From positions 310,001 through 374,000 of the forward strand of contig FPIT01000003.1 in the NCBI GenBank assembly GCA_900119285.1: a stretch of 64,000 nucleotides of DNA. Reading direction: 5' to 3'. A program made the position numbers and the translations under genes. Source of the stretch: Prevotellaceae bacterium HUN156. GTDB lineage: Bacteria; Bacteroidota; Bacteroidia; Bacteroidales; Bacteroidaceae. The stretch's first letter is position 1. Each line of letters opens with the position of its first letter. Under the pieces are notes generated by a model. The model worked only from the letters and a program-made list of their open reading frames with translations. It was not told where the DNA came from and did not search any database. Below, piece after piece: positions 35,609 through 43,395 of the stretch.

Positions 35609-37918
35609 CTATTTAAGGAATTCATATTTAAACAAGTTTGGTACTATATCACTTAGGTAGTAATCCTTTACAAGACAGGCCAACGTTTCTATGTTTCCAT
35701 TTAATTCAGGATAGTCTGCGACAGAGTCTCCCGTTTCAGGATCAAGATGGGTAGTATTTAATTCTGTCTTTATCTGGTATAGTCCGTAATTATACGCTGG
35801 ATTATAGTTAGAAGTTTCCTTAGCTTGCTTCAGAATCTTATCCCAAAGTTCAAGCATGAGGCGTTCCTTATCGCTTTTCTTTAATAGTTTTAGCGATTTG
35901 TCAGCAAGCGTTTCGCCGTTTGTCGTATCAAGGCAAAGCTGATTTTTATAGTGACGCCCATCGGTACCTACGAATTCGCGCATGTGGTTTTGAGGTTCTA
36001 GAACTGTGAATAAAAGACATTTCAACAGGTATTCTTTGAGAAGTCCTTTCTTTATATCGTCCCTGTACGATGCCTCACTATCTCCAGATTTCATAATACG
36101 ACTTCGTTCCGTCCATTCTCTGTTATAGGTAACATATCGACTTGCAGCAAACATCGGCAGTTTTTCAAGGTAATTGTCATTACGCAGATAGAAGCCATTT
36201 CCATCGTATCTACCTGCAACTAAGAGACTAGCCATGTTGTCTGGATTATCAAAACCACTACTGTAGACAGCCATATAGCCAACAATATTCTCATTTGTAA
36301 TGGGTTTTACTCTAATCGTTTTAGATTCGATTCTCTCTGTTCCATCCTTACTGCAAAGAACACCTCCATCTATATCGTCAGCAAATGTACGCTTGTCAAA
36401 GTATTTTTGACTATATGAGGAATGTATCTTCTTTATTGGGAGATTCCTTACAAACACTAATTCATCCTTCGCGTTTATGTCGTATGCTGATATTTTGAAA
36501 CTGTCGAGTTTTGTATCTTCTTCATTACTCCACAAGGCCACCATAATGGCGGCAGCAATGTTGGTATGAAAGTGCTTGCGGTTGAAAGCAAAACCGCCAA
36601 GGAACTTTTTGTGAATAAGGTGCTGTGCTTTCCAGTATTTTACTGGTGAATAGACAATATAACTATCCGTTGGCTGACGCAAATAGTATTTGAATGCTGA
36701 CCATATGAAAACATTGCCCAAGTCATTCAGAGCTGGGCCTTTCACCTCTTCCCTCATCTCCTTGGAAGCGTAGTATTGCTTCCACTCCGTACTTTTCTTA
36801 CCTGCGTTCTTCTTCTGATGTTCAATGGAAGTTGTATCCGCAAAGGGTGGGTTTTCAAAAAGAATAATAGTACATTTAGGATTGTCAATATACTGTTTGA
36901 TGGTTTCATTCGTTATGTACTCCCTACTGAGAGCATTGGCACCCCTTACCATTCCACCATTAAATGTGTCTATTCTCTCTGTAGGCGGAATTGTGTGTCG
37001 TACCTTATCACCAAATGCTTCCATCAACACTTTGTATTCGTAATATTCATAAGTGGAAACAATGGTGTGCGACAGTTCTTCCTCTGTCATGCTTGATTCT
37101 AAGTTTCCGGTTCCAGCGCATCGATCGATTATCACATAGTCGTTACCTTCTGGTACTCTTTCAATGGCTTTGCGTACTAACTCCAATGATTTTTCAGCAT
37201 ATAACGGATGGGTATAGAAAGCACCCAGATTTTTCTTGTGAAGAACATCATTCAAACGATCCATTAAATAACGAAACTTCTTATTGCTCCTACCAGTATA
37301 AGGATAGATGTATTCGCGGAATTTTTCTGGTTTTCTTATCTCGCCTATAATTCTAACCTCACCAGTCTCGTCGCCTATGAATTCTGCTTTTGTTGCAGTT
37401 GGATATTGCTTATAGAAACTTAAAGCCCAGCCAACTATACAATTCTCATCAATATGAATCTTTGTATACTTCTCTGTACGAAGTATTCCAATCATCCGCT
37501 CTTCTTCTGCAGGGTTGCTATAATCAAGCTTTTCTGTAGCCTCTCCAGCAACAAATTTTTCATTATTGCGCGAAGCCGCTCCTATATACACCTTTTCTAT
37601 ATGTTCAAGATATTCATCTGATCGATAGACGTATGCTTTTGTATTGTTCAGCGATATTAGTATAATGTTTGCAGGAATAGGTCGTCCCTTAATTCTCATT
37701 GAGGACAAGTATTTAATTGCTTGCGACAAAACAGTATTCAAGTTCTCTATCATGGTCTTGAATTCCACTAAATTACCTCGAACTACTCCATCACTATAGT
37801 CTCGTTGGACATCCGTTATATCAAGAGAACTGTCTATACGCGGTAAATACTTTTGCAGGAATTCCACTTGACCTTGCAATTCCTTCTCATACTTCTTTGA
37901 AAATGTGTTGTCAGCCAT
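35609..37918 (-). CDS. N6-adenine DNA methyltransferase, possibly type IIG-like with N-terminal nuclease motif
   Basis: The protein has 769 residues. The methyltransferase motifs run in gamma-class order: GAFYTHP (motif X, 232-238), DRCAGTGNLE (motif I, 265-274) and ENPPF (motif IV, 355-359). About 350 residues follow, long enough for a target-recognition region. At the N-terminus D43 followed by VEFK (Glu52, Lys54) could be a second PD-(D/E)XK site, as in single-chain type IIG enzymes; this is weaker evidence. It is the first gene of a two-gene unit with the DUF4268 protein. The coding sequence is AT-rich and codon use differs from its neighbours, which fits acquisition by transfer. Its start is preceded by a 10-bp inverted repeat (37921-37962). 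Confidence 0.85.
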   Translation of the reverse strand: MADNTFSKKYEKELQGQVEFLQKYLPRIDSSLDITDVQRDYSDGVVRGNLVEFKTMIENLNTVLSQAIKYLSSMRIKGRPIPANIILISLNNTKAYVYRSDEYLEHIEKVYIGAASRNNEKFVAGEATEKLDYSNPAEEERMIGILRTEKYTKIHIDENCIVGWALSFYKQYPTATKAEFIGDETGEVRIIGEIRKPEKFREYIYPYTGRSNKKFRYLMDRLNDVLHKKNLGAFYTHPLYAEKSLELVRKAIERVPEGNDYVIIDRCAGTGNLESSMTEEELSHTIVSTYEYYEYKVLMEAFGDKVRHTIPPTERIDTFNGGMVRGANALSREYITNETIKQYIDNPKCTIILFENPPFADTTSIEHQKKNAGKKSTEWKQYYASKEMREEVKGPALNDLGNVFIWSAFKYYLRQPTDSYIVYSPVKYWKAQHLIHKKFLGGFAFNRKHFHTNIAAAIMVALWSNEEDTKLDSFKISAYDINAKDELVFVRNLPIKKIHSSYSQKYFDKRTFADDIDGGVLCSKDGTERIESKTIRVKPITNENIVGYMAVYSSGFDNPDNMASLLVAGRYDGNGFYLRNDNYLEKLPMFAASRYVTYNREWTERSRIMKSGDSEASYRDDIKKGLLKEYLLKCLLFTVLEPQNHMREFVGTDGRHYKNQLCLDTTNGETLADKSLKLLKKSDKERLMLELWDKILKQAKETSNYNPAYNYGLYQIKTELNTTHLDPETGDSVADYPELNGNIETLACLVKDYYLSDIVPNLFKYEFLK

Positions 37919-37920
37919 AA

Positions 37921-37962
37921 CGATTGATAGTTTTCTTAGTTTGAAGCATTGTCTATCAATCG
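37921..37962. promoter_or_regulatory. Inverted repeat at the start of the methyltransferase gene
   Basis: CGATTGATAG (37921-37930) and CTATCAATCG (37953-37962) are perfect 10-bp arms separated by 22 bp, beginning 3 bp before the start codon. This is a likely operator or a leader hairpin that could limit translation. No standard promoter could be read upstream. Confidence 0.6.
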
Positions 37963-37993
37963 CCCCGCATAAAGAAAGCGCGATGCTTCTTAT

Positions 37994-38184
37994 GCGTTGA
38001 ACTTTGGGGCATGCCTAGGAATTGGAACCCCATCTAGCTTAACAAGAATGCATCACGCTTATTAGCGAAAATGCATTGCTATATATCAGCTAGAAGGAGA
38101 TGCAATTTTCCTGCACCCCATTATATCTATTACTTCTTAGCGTATTTTATTCCAAATTGTTTCCTAGGCATTTTGGTTCAACGC
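37994..38184. other. Nested inverted-repeat structure, possible non-coding RNA or small mobile element
   Basis: Outer arms GCGTTGAAC and ATGCCTAGGAA (37994-38002, 38011-38021) match in reverse TTCCTAGGCAT and GTTCAACGC (38161-38171, 38176-38184). Inside lie TCTAGCT/AGCTAGA (38033-38039, 38088-38094), AATGCAT/ATGCATT (38047-38053, 38071-38077) and CGCT/AGCG (38056-38059, 38064-38067). The order is fully nested, as expected of a folded RNA or single-stranded DNA. There are no usable ORFs in it. No target-site duplication was found. Confidence 0.5.
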
Positions 38185-38388
38185 GAAATAATAGCAAATG
38201 CTTTATTAGTCCGGATTTCTCCCCGAACCGATTGCAAAGGTAATGAAAATAGAATAAAACTCCAAACATTTATGGAAGGATATTATCAAACAAAATGATT
38301 TGACGGTATAATCCGTTAAGAAATCAGAGGGGCAGGCACCTCTCTCATTACGAATAACAGGGTATACCAACAATTTTTTATGAAAATA

Positions 38389-38443
38389 ACTATTCACCTT
38401 CACGCGTAACAACATGTGCCATTGAGCGTTAAGCGTGAATAGT
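38389..38443. repeat. Hairpin element HP4 (55 bp)
   Basis: ACTATTCAC and GTGAATAGT form the outer 9-bp stem, with inner CACGCgTAAC and GTTAAGCGTG. A diverged inverted copy (HP5) lies at 38938-38990. Outer arms resemble those of HP1-HP3 in layout but not in sequence. Confidence 0.6.
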
Positions 38444-38487
38444 ATTTTTAGGGTTGTTCGGCGGAAGGAAAAGAAAAGCCTCACCGT

Positions 38488-38597
38488 AGTATCAGAACGG
38501 AGCCACTTTTGCACTGGAATAGTACCTGTTTTGGACGTCAATATAGCTTGTTTTGCCTTGCAATAGTGGCACTTTCCCAATGCTAAAGTGGCACTAT
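38488..38597. repeat. Array F: five tandem 22-bp units
   Basis: Units start at 38488, 38510, 38532, 38554 and 38576. AAT recurs exactly 22 bp apart at 38518, 38540 and 38562, and GTGGCAC at 38566 and 38588. The last unit shares CTAAAGTGGCACTATT with array E (16971-16986). Confidence 0.75.
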
Positions 38598-38695
38598 TCA
38601 CGGAGATTCCGAAAAACTGCTGTTATTTAATTCCGAAAACATGCGTAAACACCGAAAAATACGAAAACCTAATATATACTAATATTTTCGTTCTT

Positions 38696-38728
38696 TTCTT
38701 TGACCTAAAGGTCAAAGTGTGGCGTTGC
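38696..38728. repeat. 36-bp dispersed repeat, diverged inverted copy
   Basis: CTTTGACCTAAAGGTCAAAG followed by TGTGGCGTTGC is the inverse of the repeat at 17278-17313 and 61407-61442. Here the half with the palindrome is almost perfect. Confidence 0.65.
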
Positions 38729-38784
38729 ATTCGTCTTTTTAGACTTTTTCGGAATTAAAAGAATATCAGCCTGTCCTGTGTTCT

Positions 38785-38930
38785 TTATCAGGCTGTCCAT
38801 GCTCTGAATTAGCCTAACTCAGCTCGTAACTAGCTACACTCAGCGCTGAATCAGTTACTTTCGCACCTCAATAGTTATTGTATTGCACCTTGAAATAGCT
38901 GTATTCGGAGCTGAATCAGCTGTATTCAGC
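38785..38930. repeat. Array G: about seven degenerate units of 21-bp pitch
   Basis: Cores such as TCAGGCT, TTAGCCTAA, CTAGCTACAC, TCAGTTAC, ATAGTTATTGTATT, ATAGCTGTATT and TCAGCTGTATT recur about every 21 bp. The AG of the core falls at 38790, 38811, 38832, 38853, then 38897 and 38918. CTGAATCAG surrounds several units. Confidence 0.6.
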
Positions 38931-38937
38931 GAAAAAT

Positions 38938-38990
38938 ACTATTCACACCTAACACTCAGTGGCACATGGAGTTACGTGTGAAGGTGAAGA
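38938..38990. repeat. Hairpin element HP5, inverted copy of HP4
   Basis: ACTATTCACACCTAAC and GTTACGTGTGAAGG pair imperfectly. Its reverse complement lines up with HP4 over about 50 bp with a handful of differences (shared CACCTTCAC, CATGTGCCA and GTGAATAGTATTTTT). Confidence 0.6.
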
Positions 38991-39027
38991 CTTTTTTCAA
39001 GCAAAAACTTTTTGTATGCTTAAATGC

Positions 39028-39115
39028 TTCGAGAATAATGTCATCAAACTCCTCGAATAATGCCGTCAAACTATCCGTAAAGTGTCGTCAAACTATCCGT
39101 AAAGTGTCGTCAAAC
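39028..39115. repeat. Array C: four tandem 22-bp units
   Basis: Units start at 39028, 39050, 39072 and 39094 and each ends TCAAAC. The last two are identical (TATCCGTAAAGTGTCGTCAA...). The first two have the CGAATAATG form of arrays B and D. TTTTTGTATGC lies just upstream (39009-39019). The sequence from 39116 to 39303 holds only the hairpin described next and the sigma-factor leader. Confidence 0.85.
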
Positions 39116-39139
39116 TATTAGGCCCTTGATAGGGTCATA

Positions 39140-39180
39140 ATATTATGCTGAGAAAATTATTCTCTCAGCATAATTTTATT
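39140..39180. terminator. Hairpin upstream of the sigma-factor operon
   Basis: ATTATGCTGAG (39142-39152) pairs perfectly with CTCAGCATAAT (39164-39174). The loop AAAATTATTCT and the stem are nearly the same as those of the hairpin at 41744-41782 beyond the operon. A TTTTATT tract follows on the + strand. Confidence 0.65.
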
Positions 39181-39303
39181 TGCATAATTCAAATAATATC
39201 TTTAAATTTGCGGCGAAGCTCTGATTATATAAAAAAATAAACCTTTAGCGTAGCATTTTCTCACTTTTGGCGTATTTATAGTAGAAGGCCACAAAAATAA
39301 CAG

Positions 39304-39807
39304 ATGAAGAAACCATATTTCATATCCTTAGTACCAGACTTGCGGCACACTGCCGTAGGTGCTGCGCATGCCATTCTCGAAGACTGTGAGGAGGCAGAGG
39401 ACGTAGCACAAGAAACGATGCTTAGGATGTGGAACTATGTCGAAAGGCTGGACGATGATGAGAGGCGAGCGAAAGCCTTTGCGGCAGTGACAGCAGCGAA
39501 TCTTGCCAAAACTCGTCTTCGACAAAAGCGGAAGTGGCCTATTCTGAGGTTGCTCAGTCAGCACGATAGCGAAACAAGCGACACGCCATTGCGCCACATA
39601 GAGGCCTCAGATGCCGACTCTGCATACAGCAAAGCCTTGTTGCAGCTACCCACAGTGTGGCGACAGGTACTCCAGATGCGTAATGTAGAAGATATGAGTT
39701 TTGCAGAGATCGCCGCAGTGCTCGGTACATCGGAATCGTCTGTGCGCGGACTACTCTCGAAAGCACGAAAAAGAATGGTAGAACTAATCAAACAGCAGAT
39801 AGAATGA
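39304..39807 (+). CDS. ECF-type RNA polymerase sigma factor
   Basis: The 167-residue protein has sigma region 2 (about 10-60: HAILEDCEEAEDVAQETMLRMWNY in adjoining stretches) and region 4 with helix-turn-helix MSFAEIAAVLGTSESSVRGL (about 131-150). These are the two parts of an extracytoplasmic-function sigma factor. The stop overlaps the start of the next gene in ATGA, and that gene codes for a one-TM protein with an acidic cytoplasmic N-terminus, as is usual for anti-sigma partners. Target genes are unknown. No Bacteroidota house-keeping promoter could be read in front, so self-activation is possible. Confidence 0.93.
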   Translation: MKKPYFISLVPDLRHTAVGAAHAILEDCEEAEDVAQETMLRMWNYVERLDDDERRAKAFAAVTAANLAKTRLRQKRKWPILRLLSQHDSETSDTPLRHIEASDADSAYSKALLQLPTVWRQVLQMRNVEDMSFAEIAAVLGTSESSVRGLLSKARKRMVELIKQQIE

Positions 39808-40484
39808 TAGATAAAAACAACATACAGCATTTGCTTGACAGCTTTATGTCTGGAACGACTACTGAGCAAGAGGAACGTCAGTTGACCGACTACTTCAACT
39901 CCTCAACAGACATACCAGACGAGTGGGCTGCCTATGCTGTTCTCTTCCGAGGATTCCGCAACCAGGTGCAGGCAGAGTCGCAGCCCCGTCATGGCCGTCG
40001 TGTGTGGCTATACTCTACTATAGGAGCCGTGGCTGCCAGTATCCTGCTGCTTGTCTGCTTAGGCATCACTTCCAATCACCAGTATGATGAAGGCAACAAC
40101 CTTGTAGCACAAACAGACACCACCATTGTTAGTCCACAAACAGGGGGCAAGGACGTAGAAACTCGTCCGCTGGAGGAGAAAGGAAGTAAGGAAATAACTG
40201 ACACGGTGAAAAGGGTGAAGGAGATTCTTCAAATGTCAAAACCACCAAAGCACTATATAGCAAGACAGGAGAAGAAAGCAGAAAGCCACGCTGAGCAAGA
40301 AACCATAGATGAAAGCGACTGGGCAGAAAGGATTATTGCAGAGGAAGAACAACGCTTTGCAACGGAAATGATGGCTGCAATGAACGGTAGCCTTCATACC
40401 GACTTTCAAGAGATGGCAAAGGAGATTCGCCAACGTGGTGAACGTATGACCCAACAAGTGGAAATAGCATTAAACAACGAGTAA
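39804..40484 (+). CDS. Membrane anti-sigma-like protein
   Basis: The 226-residue protein has a cytoplasmic N-terminal region (1-66; LLDSFMSGTTTEQEERQLTDYF), one TM segment (about 68-88, TIGAVAASILLLVCLGI) and a charged periplasmic part with helices near the end (IIAEEEQRFATEMMAAM). The start overlaps the sigma-factor stop by 4 bp. N-terminal layout resembles FecR-type and other Bacteroidota anti-sigma proteins, but no clear family motif was recognised. It most likely holds the sigma factor at the membrane until a signal arrives. This is inferred from gene order. Confidence 0.75.
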   Translation: MIDKNNIQHLLDSFMSGTTTEQEERQLTDYFNSSTDIPDEWAAYAVLFRGFRNQVQAESQPRHGRRVWLYSTIGAVAASILLLVCLGITSNHQYDEGNNLVAQTDTTIVSPQTGGKDVETRPLEEKGSKEITDTVKRVKEILQMSKPPKHYIARQEKKAESHAEQETIDESDWAERIIAEEEQRFATEMMAAMNGSLHTDFQEMAKEIRQRGERMTQQVEIALNNE

Positions 40485-40501
40485 CTAAAGACGAACAGAA
40501 T

Positions 40502-41731
40502 ATGAAAAGAATTACATTTGCACTTTGTTTCACATTCATCTCCCTCTGCACGATGGCTCAGGGAACACACCAAAAGCGCCTACAAGGCAATCCGAAGATT
40601 GATAGTCTTATAAGCGAAGTAAAAGCGTTGGGAGGAAACCCACGCGTAACCTACTATTTCGACGGAAAGTTCCATAAGAAAGTTGACATCACTTGCCAAC
40701 TGATGAATGACTATCAACCCACACCTTCTACAGGTAATCCTCAAAAGGATGCTCAGAACCATCTAGTAGATAGTGTTCGTAAGGAGAGAAGCGATAGGAG
40801 TAACCGAATATACGATGCCATTCGCAACACCTGCAAGGCACTCACCGACGAGGCCACGGAGAGCTACACATGGGAATATCACCGCAATGGGGTGGACAGC
40901 GTCCGTTATACCATTGCACTAGGAAAATACCAGGGCGGTGACACCTTGAAGACTTGGCAACACAACAGAGAGGTACAGTATCATGGTGCGCCCGAAATCA
41001 TCACCTTCCGCTATGACCCTTTGAAGAACAACAACGGAGGCCCATGGATGCCTAAGGGGTTCGGTTATTTCAGCTATGAGTTCACACCCGACAGCGTGGG
41101 CATAAAAAGGGAAGACAGGGTTTCTTTCAACAAACAGGCTTATACGGCCTTGATTCAACCCATCATGAGACAAAAGGGCATCACCACTCGCCAGTTCTAT
41201 ATCTATTGTGATAGCACATACACTCCTAAGGATATGAAATGGAAAGACGATGACGACTTCGCCATATACGAGAAGTCGCTCGACCCCCTGCAGCCAAAGA
41301 GCGAAAATAGAGGAACCGTCTATACCATGCAATCTAAAGAATTGGCAGACTCGGTACTGAGCCAACTGATACAGGCTACATGGGAATTCCTAAACGAAAA
41401 TAGCAATTTGGTCTTCTTCCATTTCCATCCCCACAACACCTATGGTGTCACTGGCATAAACACTCTTTTTCAGAATGAAGACTATCATAGGGTATTAAAC
41501 TTCTACCGCATCTATCTTCACAGCGACGGTGACAAGGAGTTCAATATTGTAGTCGTTGAGGGAACGGGCGATATGATGATACCCATGGAATGGCTTATCA
41601 TGAAGAGTTGGAAGAATGGCAAGATAGTCTATGACAAGAAAAGGATGAAGAATATAACACGCCAACAGGCGAGGGAAAATACTGCCAGAAATCGCTTCAA
41701 AACAACCAGACAATACACACCAATTGATTGA
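40502..41731 (+). CDS. Secreted protein of unknown function in the sigma-factor operon
   Basis: The 409-residue protein has a signal peptide (MKRITFALCFTFISLCTMAQ) and is 17 bp after the anti-sigma-like gene. Early YYFDGKFHKKVDITCQLM and RNTCKALTDEATESYTWEY suggest mixed alpha/beta structure. Residues 210-380 are rich in Asp, Lys and Tyr, and the tail is basic (ITRQQARENTARNRFKTTRQ). No motif for an enzyme or a known family was recognised. Because it is part of the sigma unit, it may be the sensor or the first effector of the envelope signal. Confidence 0.75.
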   Translation: MKRITFALCFTFISLCTMAQGTHQKRLQGNPKIDSLISEVKALGGNPRVTYYFDGKFHKKVDITCQLMNDYQPTPSTGNPQKDAQNHLVDSVRKERSDRSNRIYDAIRNTCKALTDEATESYTWEYHRNGVDSVRYTIALGKYQGGDTLKTWQHNREVQYHGAPEIITFRYDPLKNNNGGPWMPKGFGYFSYEFTPDSVGIKREDRVSFNKQAYTALIQPIMRQKGITTRQFYIYCDSTYTPKDMKWKDDDDFAIYEKSLDPLQPKSENRGTVYTMQSKELADSVLSQLIQATWEFLNENSNLVFFHFHPHNTYGVTGINTLFQNEDYHRVLNFYRIYLHSDGDKEFNIVVVEGTGDMMIPMEWLIMKSWKNGKIVYDKKRMKNITRQQARENTARNRFKTTRQYTPID

Positions 41732-41743
41732 TAGTACAAAAAC

Positions 41744-41782
41744 AAAATGATGCTGAGGGAATTATTCTCTCAGCATCATTTT
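41744..41782. terminator. Bidirectional terminator between the sigma operon and cysS
   Basis: AAAATGATGCTGAG (41744-41757) pairs perfectly with CTCAGCATCATTTT (41769-41782) with an 11-base loop. T runs follow on both strands, so it should end both converging transcripts. It is nearly identical to the hairpin at 39140. Confidence 0.85.
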
Positions 41783-41804
41783 TATAGTTGTTGTGTTAAG
41801 TGAC

Positions 41805-43307
41805 TTATTTATTGAGCTTCCATGTGACACCGTCTTTGGTATCTTTCACCTCGAAGCCGGCTGCAGCAAGCTCATCGCGAATCTTGTCGCTGGTAGCCCA
41901 GTCTTTATCGGCCTTAGCCTTGGCACGGAGCTCGAGAACCATATCCATCACCTTAGCGAAGGCTTCTTCACGCTCGTTGTTGCCATTAACAGAGGCCTGA
42001 CCTGCAGTCATGGTGAGTCCGAGAATATCCTCAGCAAAGAGGTGCATAGTATCAGAAAGCTCCTTCAGGCAGTCGGCACAGATAGTGGCCTTGTGGTCGA
42101 TAAGTTTGTTGATAACGGTGCAAGCCTCGAAGAGGTGACTGATAACCTGCGGTGTGGCGAGGTCGTCGTTCATGGCATCGTAGCACTTCTGACGCAGGGC
42201 CTTAACTATGCGCTCAGTCTCTGCATCACACTTGTCTGAAACCTGGATGCGCTCGATGTCGTTGATGGCATTTCTCAGTTTCTCCAGTCCCTTCTCTGCA
42301 GCAACAAGGGCTTCGTTAGAGAAGTCAACAGTGCCACGATAGTGGGCGCTCAATACGAAGAAGCGGATGGTCATGGGTGAGTAGGCCTTCTCGAGCAAAG
42401 GATGATTGCCAGTGAAGAACTGCTCGAGGGTAATGAAGTTGTTGTACGACTTACCCATCTTCTGACCATTGATGGTGAGCATATTGTTGTGCATCCAGTA
42501 TTTAACAGCGGGATGACCCATAGAGGCTACTGCCTGTGCTATCTCACACTCGTGGTGTGGGAAGATGAGGTCCATACCACCTCCGTGGATATCAAACTCT
42601 TCGCCCAGATACTTGCGACCCATTGCGGTACACTCACAATGCCAACCGGGGAAACCATCGCTCCAAGGTGAGGGCCAGCGCATGATGTGTTCGGGCTGGG
42701 CCTTCTTCCACAGAGCAAAGTCGGCCTGATTCTTCTTCTCGCCGATACCAGCCAGTTCGCGGCTCTCGTCCTTGATATTCTCCAGTGAGCGACCAGAGAG
42801 AATGCCGTACTTAAACTTCTTGTTATAGGCCTCGATATCGAAATAGATAGAACCATTTGACTCGTAGGCGAAACCATTATCGAGAATCTGCTGAACCAAC
42901 TGCTGCTGCTCGATGATGTGACCAGTGGCGTGTGGTTCAATAGAAGGACGCAATACATTCAGCGCATCCATATACTGGTGGTAGCGGTTTGTGTAATACT
43001 GTGCTATCTCCATGGGCTCCAACTGCTCCAGGCGAGCCTTCTTAGCAATCTTGTCCTCGCCCTCGTCGGCATCATGCTCCAAGTGACCAACATCGGTGAT
43101 ATTACGCACATAGCGCACCTTGTAGCCCAAGTGTTTCAGATAGCGGAACACGAGGTCGAAGGTGATGGCAGGACGAGCATGTCCCAGATGGGGATCGCCA
43201 TAAACGGTTGGACCACATACATACATGCCCACATTGGGAGCATGCAGAGGCTCGAAACGCTCCTTCTGGCGCGTCAAAGTATTGTATATTACCAGCTTTG
43301 ATTCCAT
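41805..43307 (-). CDS. cysS: Cysteinyl-tRNA synthetase
   Basis: The class I synthetase charges tRNA-Cys with cysteine. The 500-residue protein has the zinc Cys31 in [16 protein letters not shown] (40-43) as the HIGH motif, the zinc-site [18 protein letters not shown] and KMGKS (283-287) in place of KMSKS. An anticodon-binding helical domain ends the protein. The Gly in KMGKS is a conservative change seen in other CysRS. The -7 box TAACTTTG lies at 43329-43336 on the minus strand, divergent from the CoA-transferase gene. Confidence 0.97.
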   Translation of the reverse strand: MESKLVIYNTLTRQKERFEPLHAPNVGMYVCGPTVYGDPHLGHARPAITFDLVFRYLKHLGYKVRYVRNITDVGHLEHDADEGEDKIAKKARLEQLEPMEIAQYYTNRYHQYMDALNVLRPSIEPHATGHIIEQQQLVQQILDNGFAYESNGSIYFDIEAYNKKFKYGILSGRSLENIKDESRELAGIGEKKNQADFALWKKAQPEHIMRWPSPWSDGFPGWHCECTAMGRKYLGEEFDIHGGGMDLIFPHHECEIAQAVASMGHPAVKYWMHNNMLTINGQKMGKSYNNFITLEQFFTGNHPLLEKAYSPMTIRFFVLSAHYRGTVDFSNEALVAAEKGLEKLRNAINDIERIQVSDKCDAETERIVKALRQKCYDAMNDDLATPQVISHLFEACTVINKLIDHKATICADCLKELSDTMHLFAEDILGLTMTAGQASVNGNNEREEAFAKVMDMVLELRAKAKADKDWATSDKIRDELAAAGFEVKDTKDGVTWKLNK

Positions 43308-43358
43308 AATCTTTTATTAAAAACGGTGCAAAGTTACGCATTTTTCATGATAATTGAT

Positions 43359-43366
43359 TATCTTTG
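43359..43366 (+). promoter_or_regulatory. -7 element TATCTTTG of the CoA-transferase gene
   Basis: TATCTTTG lies 29 bp before the ATG at 43396. The divergent cysS -7 box (43329-43336) is 22 bp away. No TTTG box was found at the right distance for either. Confidence 0.6.
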
Positions 43367-43395
43367 CAAGCAAAATATATAAAATTAACTAGATT

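Noticed and set aside
37994..38184. Insertion sequence
   Set aside because: No transposase frame, no target-site duplication, and the arms are imperfect; kept only as a structure of unknown type.
38206..38601. 131-codon minus-strand frame in the repeat-rich spacer
   Set aside because: It runs over HP4 and array F and has no start context or recognisable protein pattern.
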